Of a DNA stretch of 32,369 bases, positions 22,170 through 32,369 are shown one piece after another (positions within the stretch are counted from its first letter, which is position 1; the number at the start of each line of letters is the position of its first letter). The notes under the pieces are model-generated. The model worked only from the letters and a program-made list of their open reading frames with translations, did no database searches and was not told the DNA's origin. Position numbers and translations under genes: made by a program. This DNA is from an uncultured Mycoplasma sp. (GTDB lineage: Bacteria; Bacillota_I; Bacilli_A; Mycoplasmatales; Metamycoplasmataceae), in the NCBI GenBank assembly GCA_947039385.1, contig CAMQYR010000005.1:1-32369 (forward strand), read 5' to 3'.

Positions 22170-24648
22170 TATAGTTACTCAATTTTTTATTATATGTTTC
22201 TAATTCATTTTGATATTTTTCAAATTTCAATTTTTCTAACTCAATTTTTTCTCTAGGTGCATAATTTAAAAACTTCTGGTTTGCTAATATATTTTTAGAT
22301 CTTTCTAATTCAATAACTAGTTTATGTTGTTCTTTTATCAATCTTATTTTTTCCTTTTCTTTTAATTCAGAAGACAATTTAATATAAATAGTTATTCCAT
22401 TTTTAGAATATGGAGAATCATTATTTTTTACAATATTTGAATTAGCTATTTTGCTAATAAGTTCAACCATAGTTAAGTTGTTCTCATATTTATTAAAATA
22501 AAATTCAACGACTTCTTTATTGCTTATATTAAATTCCATTCTAAACTCGCGAATTAAACTAATTATTGAAATAACATCATCAATATAACTTATTTCATAT
22601 TTTTTTGTTGTTGTAATTAGGTTTTCTAACAACTCTTTTCCAGTTACTATATTATATAAGTGATCTGTTATAAATGGTAGGAATGGATGTAACAACACTA
22701 AAAGTTTTGTAAGAACTTCAACAGCAATTTTTTTATTAGGTTTTGTTTTTGAAAACTCAATATATCAACTCGAGAAATCAACATATATAAAATCATTTAT
22801 TTTTTTTCCTATTATTGAAAACTCATATTTGTTCATATGTTTTTCAATATCTTTTTCCAATGTATAAAATTTTGAAATAATTCATTTATCTGTGTCTTCT
22901 AATTTAGAATTATTATTATCATCCATCGAAATAATAAACCTAGTTATATTTCATAATTTATTGTTCAAAGACCATGCTGACTCAATTTTCTTTTTATTAA
23001 AATTTATATCCTGACCTGGAGTGGAATTTGTTAATAAAAATCATCTTAAAGAATCTGCACCATATTCTTCAATTACATGCATTGGATTAATACCATTCCC
23101 TAAAGATTTTGACATTTTTCTCCCAGTTTCATCTCTAATAAGTCCGTGCACAAGTAAATCTTTAAAAGGAATTTTATTCATAAATTCTAGTGATAAAAAA
23201 TACATTCTTGCCACTCAAAAAAATATAATGTCATAACCCGTTACAAGTAAAGATGTTGGAAAATATCTCTCTAGTTTTTCATTATTGTTTGGTCAACCTA
23301 AAAATGAAAAGGGACACAAAGCTGAAGAAAATCAAGTATCTAAAACATCTTCATCTCTTTTTCATTCTTTTCCAGGAGATTCAACTTGAACTTTAATTTC
23401 TTCTCCTTTATATCAAGCAGGTATTTGATGTCCTCATCAAAGTTGTCGACTTATTGTTCAATCATGAACATCTTCCATTCATTTTTTTAAAATTTGCTCA
23501 AACCTAATTGGATATATATTTATTTTGTTTTTTGAATTTATATTTTCCAATAAGTTTTTACTTAAAGAATCCATTTTGACAAATCATTGAGGCATCACTA
23601 AAATTTCTATAACTTCTCCTGACCTTTCAGAAACTCCAACGTTGTTTTCAATGTCATCAATCTTAACAATTAAGTTGTTATTATCAAGTTTTTTTTTAAT
23701 TTCTTTTCTCGCTTCATTTATTGAAAGACCTTCAAATTCCATTGCTAAATTATTCAAAAATCCTTTTTTGTTAATACACTCTTTTATTTCCAATTTGTTT
23801 TTAATTATGATATCAATATCATTTGAAGAATGTGCTGATATTTTCATAAATCCAGAACCGAAATTAGGGTCTATATACTTATCTTCAATTATTGGAATTA
23901 ATTCGTTTGTAAGCGGATTAAAAACTTTTTTATTTTTGAATTTAATTTTTGATTTATCAAAAGGATTGACTCCAATAGCAACATCACTAAATATTGTTTC
24001 TATTCTAGTTGTGGCTATAGTTATGAAATTTGATTTATCCTCTAAAAAGTATTTAATATAATACATCTTAGATTTAGAAGGTTTGGAAATAACTTCAATA
24101 TTTGAAAGTGCTGTTTGAAGTTTTGAATCTCAATTTATTGCTTTCACACCTTTATAAATAAAGCCTTTATTGTATAAATCAATAAAAACTTTGTTTACTG
24201 ACACATTTGATTTAGCATCAAGTGTAAACCTCTCGTTTGTATAATCAAGAGCTAATCCTAATGTATGCCATTGTTTTTTAATGATTGCTGCATATTCATT
24301 CTTTCAAGAAAAAGATTTTTTCAGAAATTCTTTTCTACCTAACATTTCTTTGGTTTTATTCTCGTTCCTTAATTTTTCTTCCACTTTAGCTTGTGTAGCT
24401 ATTCCGGCATGATCCATAGATGGTACAAATAAAACATCAAAATCTTTTAGTTTTTTGTAGCGGATGATTGTATCTTGTATAAATCCATCCCATGCATGAC
24501 CAAGATGCAGTTGACCAGTTACATTTGGAGGAGGAAGAATTATTGAGAATGGTTTCTTCGCACTATCATGTTTAGAAAAATATTTATTGATAATTCATTT
24601 TTGGTTTTTATCTTTTTCAACTACCTTATGATTATAAATATTCTTCAT
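22162..24648 (-). CDS. valS: Valyl-tRNA synthetase
   Basis: ValRS charges tRNA-Val. The 828-residue class I enzyme has the HIGH-type motif in [18 protein letters not shown] (residues 39-56) and KMSKS at 511-515 ([14 protein letters not shown]). Between them, the editing domain contains the segment [19 protein letters not shown] and the catalytic region has ISRQLWWGHQIPAWY, both typical of ValRS. The C-terminal 60 residues form the helical arm that holds the tRNA. TGA is Trp many times. The protein is shorter than the roughly 880-950 of many bacterial ValRS, mostly through compact loops. It starts from its own promoter and overlaps folD by eight bases (stop TAG at 22162-22164). Confidence 0.97.
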
Positions 24649-24680
24649 AAATAATTCTCATTTCCAATTTCTTATTTTTA

Positions 24681-24686
24681 ATTATA
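24681..24686 (-). promoter_or_regulatory. -10 box for valS-folD
   Basis: TATAAT on the minus strand lies 32 bases upstream of the valS ATG, in the 50-base gap after the small membrane protein gene. There is no room for a hairpin terminator between the two genes. No clear -35 is seen. Confidence 0.5.
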
Positions 24687-24698
24687 AAACAAAAATAT

Positions 24699-25136
24699 TT
24701 ATTTTAATGTAAATATAATTAACGAAGGTATTGTGCATAACAAAATTAACACACCAAAAATAATTAAAGATATTGATATAAATAGAATATTACTTTTATT
24801 TCATGATTTTTTTTTCTCACTAGCATCACTATCTAACCCAAGGATTTTCATTTTAACTTCTTCACTTGAAGATATTTTTTCTCTCTTTATTTTTTTTACT
24901 TCTTTAAATTTAAAATTACTTATTATCTTTTTTATCATTCCATTATTATTTATTGTAAAAATTATAATAAGTATGGGAATACCAATATAAAAAATAGATA
25001 TTATAGATATGACGTCATATCACGCTCTACCAGTACCCAAAGATACACCAATAATAATTGGTATAGATAAAAATATTAGAAAGAATAGAACAAATGAGTT
25101 ATTTTTAGTAAATTTATGTTTAATTTTCTCGAACAT
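24699..25136 (-). CDS. Small three-span membrane protein of unknown function
   Basis: A 145-residue protein that I do not recognise. It begins MFEKIKHKFTKNNSFVLFFL. Hydrophobic segments lie at about residues 14-34, 41-62 and 116-143, separated by a charged lysine- and glutamate-rich loop (63-115) containing KEVKKIKREKISSSEEVKMK. Two TGA codons (GRAWYDV and KKSWNKS) are Trp, so a standard-code reading misses the gene. The ATG at 25136 overlaps the end of oppF by 17 bases; a TTG at 25139 is an alternative, and the nearest purine-rich site (GAGGA) is rather far upstream. Its place as last gene of the opp run suggests cotranscription, but I have no functional evidence linking it to peptide uptake. 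Confidence 0.75.
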
Positions 25137-27504
25137 CAATAATTGTAGATTCCTCTATATTAGTATTATATTTTCAAACACTCTTTTCACTAACAATATT
25201 TTGGGGTTTGGTTTGAATTCCCATCCACTCATTATATTGTGTTTCGGTTGCATAAATAAAATGATTATTAGAACATTCAAAAAATTCAACAATTTCGTTA
25301 GAATCAGTTTGATCAACTAAATAATCATCATCAAATTTTGAAGCTTCAAATGGTTTATTTGCATTAGAAATTTTAGGAATAGAATTAAATAAGTTAATTG
25401 TATATGGATGAATAGGATTTGAATAAATTTCAGATGTTTCCCCTGACTCTACTATTTTTCCTAAGTGCATTATATTAACTGTATCTGCAATATATTCCAC
25501 CATAGATAAATCATGTGCAATAAATATTAAAGCAACATTTTTTACTCTGCATAAATCTTTTAATAAATTAACCACTTGGGCTTGAATAGAAATGTCCAAT
25601 GAAGCTATTGGTTCATCTGCAATAATTATTTTTGGATTAGATATAAGAGCCCTTGCAATAACAACCCTTTGTCTTTGGCCGCCAGAAAATTCATGAGGAT
25701 ATCTTCAAGCAAATTGTCTTAATAACCCAACCTCTTCAAGAGAATTATATATTTTTTCATTCAATAATATTTTTTTTATAAAAGTTTTTGAAAACTTGTT
25801 TTTGATTATTCCTACCAAATGTAATATTTTGAAATAATCGTTTTTTAAGTGCGATACTTCAATTTTAAAAGACTCAAGAGATTGTTTTTTTTGTGAAACT
25901 TTACTAATAAAGTAATTTATTTTTTCTTTTGATTTTTCTTTTGATCAAGCTCTTTTTTGAATAAATAATTTTAGTTCACTAATGAAACTTTCATTAACTT
26001 TATCAAATTCTAAATCAAGTTTATCAAGATCTATTCTATATTTTTTGTTTTGAAATTTTTCATTTTCTATTTCTTTAGATAAAAGTGCCATATCAACATT
26101 AAAGTCTTTTAAATAAATATCTAAATTTCATTTAATTTCATCAAGAGTATTTTGATATTCATTTTTAGCTGATAATATATCTATATTTGACTTATGGGGA
26201 ACAGCCTTAATCCTTAAAGCTTTTGTTTTTTCAACTAAAATTGATTGTGTTTCTTTATTATTATAATGATATATATTTTTGTTGTCTGCCGAAATATTTA
26301 GAAAAGTTAATATTTTTAAATTTGAATCTGACTTTAACAAAGCCTTTACTTTTGATACATAATTTTTCTCATTAATATTAATTTCATTAGAAATAATCGA
26401 AAGTCTTCTAAGCTCAGAATTCAATAGACTAATTAATTTTTTTACATCGTTTAATTTTAAAAAAATTAATTTTGATAAATTTGATTTTAGAACTTTGTAA
26501 GCTTTTTTGTAAATCAATGACTCTTTAATAAAAACATTATAATCTTTGTAATTTGATGTTTTGTTTGCCTTTTCCTTTAGTTCTAAAAATGAATTTTTAT
26601 ACTCTAAAATATGTGAAAATAAAATATTTTTAATATTTATCGATTCTTCCAATTTGTTTTTTCTATCGTTTTTTATCTCTGTTTTTATATTGTTTTTTTC
26701 TTTTTCAATTAAATATGTTTTTAACGATTGAGAAGACAAGGTTTTTGTTAAGTCAAGCTTTTCCTTTGCTCTTTTTAAATTATTCTCAAAATCATCTAAT
26801 TCATTATTTCTATATTGTTTTTGGAATGAATAATATGCTTTAAGTAAATCATTATTGTTTAAAAATAATTTTTTTATATAAAATGATTCTTTTGATTGTC
26901 TTGAATCCAAAAAACTAAAATAAGAATTAAATAAATCTTCAATTTTGTTGTTTTCAAAATCAAAAACCATTTTTGGAAGTTCATCTTTTCACTCATCAAT
27001 AAAGCTTTTAGACTCATGATTTAAAGACTTGATATTTGAAAGTTCTATTTGCTTAGATTTTTTTTGAAATGTATACTTAAAGTTTGAAGTAATATCTTGT
27101 CAATCAAAAAACAAGTCTTTATATTCTGCTTTCATAATTTTATTAACTTTTAGAGGTTCTTTTAATATCGAGTAAATGTTTTGTTGACCATTTAGCGAAG
27201 CATGAGGATCTTGAAAAATCATTTGCATATTTTTGTGTAAAAATAATCTATTTTTTTTTGATATTTTTTTACCAGATATTATTTTGCCATCAAGAGAAAT
27301 TATTCCGGAAAAATTATCATATAATCTAATAAGTAATCTTCCAACAGTTGTTTTCCCTGAACCAGATTCACCTATTAATCCCATGATTTCTCCAGGTTTA
27401 ATAGAAAAACTTACATCATTAACTGCTTTAATTACACCTTGTTTAGTATGAAAAGATTTTTTTAAATTTTTAACAACTAGTAAAGTTTCGCCATTTTTAT
27501 TCAT
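25120..27504 (-). CDS. oppF: Oligopeptide ABC transporter ATP-binding protein OppF with large internal insertion
   Basis: OppF is one of the two ATPases that drive peptide import through OppB/OppC. The 794-residue product is far longer than the roughly 310-330 of typical OppF. Residues 1-135 hold Walker A (LIGESGSGKTTVG, 43-55) and the Q-loop (MIFQDPHASLN, 95-105). Residues about 136-590 are a Lys/Asn/Glu-rich, mostly helical, probably coiled-coil insertion with no motif I know. The domain then resumes with EEVGLLRQFAWRYPHEF, the signature SGGQRQRVVIARA (607-619), Walker B IIIADEPIASLD (626-637), and an IFIAHDLSMVEYIAD H-loop, then the peptide-transporter tail SNPIHPYTINLFNSIP. The frame is open throughout with TGA at 27100, 26128 and 25174 as Trp. 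OppF of about 850 residues is also recalled from M. genitalium and M. pneumoniae, so the enlargement is not unique. Confidence 0.94.
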
Positions 27505-28585
27505 TTAACACCTCCTTAAAATATTCAACCCTTGTTTTTAACTGTTCTGTTGCTTTGACTTGTGGTGCTCTTTTATCAAGTAGTCATGTGGCTGCAAAAT
27601 GTGTTTTTGTAATTTGAAATAATGGTGGTTCTTTTTTAAAATCAACTTCTAATGCAAATTCATTTCTTGGCGCAAAAGGATCACCCGAAGGCAAGTTTGC
27701 CATATCGGGTGGTGTTCCAGGAATGTTAAATAATTTTTCATTTTTATTCTCTGGAATTGATGAAATTAATGCTCATGTATATGGATGAGCTGGTCTAGTA
27801 AAAATATCACTTTTTGTTCCAGCTTCCACTATTTTTCCAGCATACATGACATAAATATAGTCACAAAATTTTGCAATAACAGAAATGTTGTGAGAAATAA
27901 AAATTATAGAAATGTTTAATTTTGTTCTAATATCTTCAAAAAGAGAAAGAACAGAGGCTTGAACTGTGGGGTCTAGGGCCGTTGTGGGTTCGTCAGCTAT
28001 TATTAAACTAGGTTTTGCTGCAACTATCATTGCAATAACAACCCTTTGTTTCATACCACCACTAAATGTGTGAGGATATGAATTAAATTTATTTTTTGCA
28101 TCTCTAATACCAAATGTTTCAAGCAAATTAATTAAAAAATCTTTTTTTGCTTGTAATGTCTTATACTCAGTGCTTCCTTGTAAAACATCTAATAGTTGTT
28201 TCCCAATTGTTCTTGTTGGATTTAAAGAGGTTAATGGATCTTGTGGAATATAACCTATTTTTTTTCCTCTTATTTTAGATCAATCTCTTTTTTTTAAATC
28301 TTTAAGAGAAATGTCACCTATCATCATTTTGTCAGAATCAGTAATGGATAAATCATTAATATTTAATAAAGCTTTTGATGTAACTGATTTTCCAGAACCA
28401 GATTCACCAACTAAACCTACAATCTGTCCTTTTAATATTTTTAAATCAACTCCTCTAACAATATTTATTATCTTTTTTCTTCCTGTTTTAAAACTTACAC
28501 TTAAGTTTTTTACATTTAGTAAAATATCATTTTCTATTATTTTTTTTTGATTAGATTTTACTAAATTATTATTAATATTTTCCAT
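27497..28585 (-). CDS. oppD: Oligopeptide ABC transporter ATP-binding protein OppD
   Basis: OppD is the second ATPase of the peptide importer. The 362-residue length is close to normal, in contrast to its partner OppF. It has Walker A GLVGESGSGKSVTS near 55-68, Q-loop GYIPQDPLTSLNPTRT, signature FSGGMKQRVVIAMI, Walker B LIIADEPTTALDPT, H-loop IIFISHNISVIAKF and the C-terminal oligopeptide-type extension RPAHPYTWALISSIPENK. I start it at the ATG at 28585 (MENINNN), one base after the oppC stop; a GTG three codons earlier has poor spacing to AAAGG. TGA is Trp in KRDWSKIRG and PYTWALI. Its end overlaps oppF by eight bases. Confidence 0.97.
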
Positions 28586-28586
28586 A

Positions 28587-29795
28587 CTAAACACTACCTT
28601 TTACTTTAGGATCTAAAGCATCATGAAGACCATTAGCAATAAATTGTGTAGACAATGAAATTGATAATAAAATTATTGATGGTAATAAGAGTGTTCAAAC
28701 ATTATTCTGCACTTGATTTCTTGCTTCATTAAGAACAGTACCTAAATTAGGCTTTCCACCATAAGGAATAAATCCTAAAAAAGCTAGGGCAGATATAAAG
28801 AAAATGATAACAATTATTCTTGAAACCAAGCTTGTTGCTAATTTACCAATTATAGCAGGCAAAGCATGAACGAATATTTGTCTTGAAGTTGATGCTCCAA
28901 TCGACTTAGAAGCAGTGATATATTCTTGATCTTTTACAGTTATCATTCACAATCTTGTTTGATAAACAGGTGTAACTCAACCAATAATAATTAGTGATAA
29001 AAATAATGTACCAAAATTAACTTCTTTAAAAAGCGATACTAGTAATAAAAATCAAATTATGCTTGGGACATTTCTAATTATGTCAATTATTCTTGTAAAA
29101 ATTGTGTCAATTCATGTGCCAGCATGAAATCCAATATATGCTCCAATAATAATTCCGATAAATGTTTCAACAATTGCTACTAATATTGCTAACAACAATG
29201 AATCTCTAGTCGCTGTTCAAGTTCTTGTTCAAATATCAAAACCTGTTTCGGTAGTTCCCAAAACAGTACTAAAATTTGATGAATGACCAATAACACTATC
29301 AATTACTTCATATTTGTTGTAAGTGACCAATCAATCACCACCAAGCAAGTTCTTGACTATGGGATTTGTAGCATGTGCCAACACAATTTCTTTATTATCA
29401 GAATTTAAAACTTCTGTAACTATTGGTGCATAAGAGGGTGGTAAATTTATGAATAAAAATTGATTTATTGATAAAACTCCATTATTTGATGAAAACTTAG
29501 AAATTGCAGGAATAATAATAGACATAAATATAACAACAAGGAATACAATAAGCGCTGTTAGAGCAAAGTAATTTTTAAAAAACCTTGATGCAATATCCAC
29601 ACTTATTTTTTTTTGTTTACCAATTAATGAACTAAACCCTGAAGATCTTTCTATTTCAACAAAATTAAATAAATTACCATTTAATGATTCATCTAATATT
29701 TCCTTTGTGTAATCTTTTTCAACCTCAACAAAATAATTATTATTGTTTTCATTAGCATCAAAATAAATTTTATATTTATCTTTAGATTTATTCAT
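28587..29795 (-). CDS. oppC: Oligopeptide ABC transporter permease OppC
   Basis: OppC pairs with OppB to form the membrane channel of the peptide importer. The 402-residue protein is longer than usual because of a hydrophilic, Asn- and acid-rich N-terminal region of about 75 residues before the first span (NYFALTALIVFLVVIFMSII) and an outer loop of about 100 residues after it. The inner-membrane permease motif that contacts the ATPase is EYITASKSIGASTSRQIFVH. The second of two close ATGs (29795) is chosen because AAGGAGG stands six bases before it but directly abuts the first (29801). The start overlaps oppB by eight bases; the stop is one base before oppD. Confidence 0.96.
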
Positions 29796-30882
29796 ATTCA
29801 TCCTCCTTGTTTTTAGTATTTAATATTAAGGTTAGTCTGTTTGAATTGTTTTTCATTTTTTTTTGTTTCATGGCGTGTTTATAGTTTTGTTTTACTTTAA
29901 CTCAATTAATAAAATTATTCAAGTTATTAATTTTTCCTTTTTCTATAAAAATAATTCTAGGATCAATAAATAAATATGTAATATCTAAAATTATTTGACT
30001 TATTAAAGAAAGTGAAGTATAAAAAATAATCGAAAACATTACTACATTAATTTCACCTGAAGGAAAAGCTTGAATAATAACGCTAGATGAACCAGGAACA
30101 TTAAAGAATTGCTCAATAACAATGTTTCCAGCTAGTAAAGCTAAAAAAGATGGGAATATGAAAGAAAGAATTGGTATTGATATATTTCTTAATATATATT
30201 TAAAAAATATATCAACAGAAGATAATCCTTTACTTTTGGCAATTAATACTTGATTTGAAGTTAAAATTGAAACCATTTGATTTCTAGTTAAAATTGTATA
30301 AGCTGCTAACGACACTAAGGTAACTATTAGTATTGGAAGAAATAATGATTTTAAAGTAATTAATCATCCTACATCTTCTGGCCTTTGAAAACTAGGAAGA
30401 ATAAATCCGTTTGAATTTATTGCAATCATAATAGCGATTGGCGCAAGAACAAAAGAAGGCAACCCTACAAAAAACATAACAAAAATATTTATTAATCCCT
30501 CAACTCATGTTCCTCTTTTATAACCTGCTATAACACCTAAACCAATACCTAATATTAAAGAAAATATTACTGCTGGAATAGTAATTAAAAGAGTATATCT
30601 TAATGGTAGAAAGAAAAATAATGGAATATTTCTTGATTCTCCACCTTTTGGAACATATATTTCTCCAAAAGAACCATTAAAAACATCTTGAATATATTTC
30701 CCAAACCTTATAATCACAGGTTTATCTAAACCATGTATTTTTACTTGATTAATTACGTTGTCTGGGTCGCCTCCTGCAAATGGATTTTTAGCAAATGATG
30801 CAATTAGAAAATAAACCAAGGTTACTAAAATAATTAAAGTCAATATAGCTAATATAATACGTTTAAAAATATATCTAAGCAT
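29788..30882 (-). CDS. oppB: Oligopeptide ABC transporter permease OppB
   Basis: OppB is the first permease subunit of the peptide importer. The 364-residue protein begins MLRYIFKRIILAILTLIILV, the typical first span. It carries the permease loop LIAKSKGLSSVDIFFKYILR and the NIVIEQFFNVPGSS segment of this family, and ends in a hydrophilic tail of about 35 residues rich in Lys and Asn. TGA is Trp at 30505 (KRGTWVEGL) and 29902 (FINWVKVK). The ATG lies eight bases inside the end of oppA, and its own stop lies eight bases inside oppC; both overlaps suggest coupled translation. An upstream in-frame ATG (30924) would overlap oppA by 50 bases and is less likely. Confidence 0.96.
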
Positions 30883-32369
30883 CTTTATCACCAACTCTAA
30901 TGTCTGACAAATATAAAACTCCATCTTCAGTTGTTGGATAATAATATTCAGAAAGTACTAAAGACAATGAAGCGGCATCTAAATCGTTAATTGAATTGTC
31001 TGATTCCATAGCAAAACCAGCAATTGAATTTAGTTCAATAATTAAATCTGTTATCTCTTTCTCTGTTAATTTGATTTGATATGAAACAAAAAATTTAGCC
31101 AATTCAATTCCTATTTTATAATCATCTCCAAAATAAGAATCCAATGTATTGTTATCATTATTTGTAAGATTTATTCAATCTTTCATTTGTTTACCTATTG
31201 GAAGTTTTTGATTTTCTGAAGGTTTAGAACCATCCATAGATTCTTTCATAGCTTCTGATAGTTTGGTGAATTCTGGAAATTGTGTTTTAGGAGCAGTACT
31301 TTTTGGATCTGAATAAAGAGAAAAAGCACCTAGCAAAGATATCCCTACTCCATGTGAAATTCCATCTAAAAAAGTTCCGATACCATCATAATCATATCCT
31401 CACCCATTATAATCTGAAATACTTTTATTTTGGCTAATTGAATCTAACATTTCGGTTGGATCATTAGGAATATTTAAATAAGGATTTAGCCTTGAATCTA
31501 ATGATTTAATTGTTTTAATAATTTTTTCAAGTTGCTGTATTTTAAGAGTTTGAGTTGTTGCATCTGCATATGGATATGTTATTGCTCATTCTAATTTGTC
31601 TCCGACAGGGACATTAACATCTAATAATTTTTTTATTATTTTTTTAATATCTTCAAATTTATTTGTTTTAAATTGCTCATCAGCATTTCCTAAATTATCA
31701 TCAAAAACTTTTTTCATATCTTGTTCAGTAATTTGTTCTTTTTTTCCTCCATTAAAATAATTAATAGTATTTATTCTATTTATAGCATCCACCGGTGTGA
31801 AAGGCAAACCTTCTGCATTCATCAAAGTATCATTATAATTAGCATTTGGAGCTGTATGATTCAACCACAATACTTTAGTTCCTTTTCAAGAGTTGTTTAT
31901 AAATGTATATCAATTAATTGCTGCATTAAGTAAAGTTCTTAATTGAAAACCCGACCCATTAAAAAACGAATTCGCTGTTTGTGCAGTGCCATCAATAATA
32001 TTTGGTGTTTTTTTATCATTTATATCATTAGGTGCTATTGGCGCACCATACACTAATTTAGAATATGCATTATTGAATAAATAAGGATTTTCCCGTTTAG
32101 AAGGTTCCTTACTAAAATAAGTATCCTTTTCTGCTTTGGTTAATTTTCTTGGATCAGTAGACAAAAGTGTTCTTTGAACCAAGTTTGATTTATTTAACTG
32201 CTTCACTTGTAGCAAACCATTATTTAAAGCCTCCTTAGGGTCGCCTCCACCAAAAACTTTCTTTTTTTGTTGCTCAGTTAAATCTGTATATGCCATTTCT
32301 GAAACAGTTTTTTCGAAATAACTAGTAAAAAGTTGATCATTATATGATGCTGATGATGAAAACTCAAAA
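30875..32369 (-). CDS. oppA: Oligopeptide-binding protein OppA, C-terminal part (5' end cut by window edge)
   Basis: The last 497 residues of a large substrate-binding protein are present; the frame is open to the right edge, so the signal sequence lies outside. Its place in front of oppB fits the peptide-binding component. The sequence is divergent, as is usual for mycoplasma OppA, but a segment SDYNGWGYDYDGIGTFLDGI corresponds to the W..DY.D..nfl pattern of SBP family 5 proteins. TGA codons at 31910 (AINWYTFINNSW) and 31586 (KLEWAITYPYAD) are Trp. The C-terminus ends VLYLSDIRVGDKDA with TAG at 30875-30877, overlapping oppB by eight bases. Mycoplasma OppA proteins have been reported with extra roles such as surface ATPase activity in M. 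hominis; the part seen here does not show a clear Walker A motif. Confidence 0.85.

Noticed and set aside
23642-24061. Plus-strand hydrophobic open frame of 139 codons
   Set aside because: It is the complement of the valS editing domain, which is well conserved; the hydrophobic look comes from the T-rich complement of Lys/Asn codons.
25009-25320. Plus-strand open frame of about 100 codons opposite the end of oppF and the small membrane protein gene
   Set aside because: It is opposite two convincing minus-strand frames, has no ribosome binding site and no recognisable motif; AT-rich code 4 genes often leave such antisense frames.
25600-26127. Possible frameshift or decayed region inside oppF
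   Set aside because: Codon-by-codon reading of the start of this stretch, with the rest translated by eye, shows no TAA or TAG and one continuous frame from the insertion into the ABC signature.

Overview
The window reads as a low-GC Mollicutes (Mycoplasma-type) chromosome. TGA must be read as tryptophan throughout: rpoB, whiA, trmD, phoU, pstB, the pst permease, arcA, arcB, mnmA, valS and all opp genes are broken at TGA under the standard code but become full-length, family-typical proteins with TGA=Trp (code 4). Only TAA and TAG serve as stops. The arginine deiminase set together with the opp and pst operons suggests a Hominis-type, arginine-using mycoplasma; this placement is inference and I do not name a species. 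All genes but one lie on the minus strand.

Reading from the left: rpoB (C-terminus beyond the edge), whiA and a solitary 5S rRNA gene. Then comes the only plus-strand gene, a multi-membrane-span protein with Pr6Pr/DUF1600-like motifs. Next are rpsP-trmD-rplS, and the phosphate uptake operon pstS-pstCA(fusion)-pstB-phoU. The arginine dihydrolase operon arcA-arcB-arcC follows, with an APC-family permease gene at its end. Then come a translation block, infC-rpmI-rplT, followed by a second APC permease and the tRNA thiolase mnmA, and valS-folD. The window ends with the peptide uptake operon oppA-oppB-oppC-oppD-oppF plus a small membrane protein; the oppA N-terminus lies beyond the right edge.

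The physiology is coherent. Opp imports peptides and the APC permeases move amino acids, probably arginine/ornithine for the one beside arcC. ArcA, ArcB and ArcC turn arginine into ornithine, ammonia, CO2 and ATP. Pst imports phosphate. The rest is transcription, translation and one-carbon metabolism.

I do not see a clearly undescribed system. The points most worth a second look are: OppF carrying about 450 extra residues inside its nucleotide-binding domain; the fused PstC-PstA permease; a lone 5S gene with its own promoter reading toward whiA; a probably leaderless plus-strand mRNA; an infC with no usable ATG; an inverted repeat in the arcA leader; recurrent 8-base gene overlaps that may follow from the loss of TGA as a stop; and Asn at the rifampicin-contact position of RpoB. 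No tRNA, CRISPR array, insertion sequence or prophage gene was seen.
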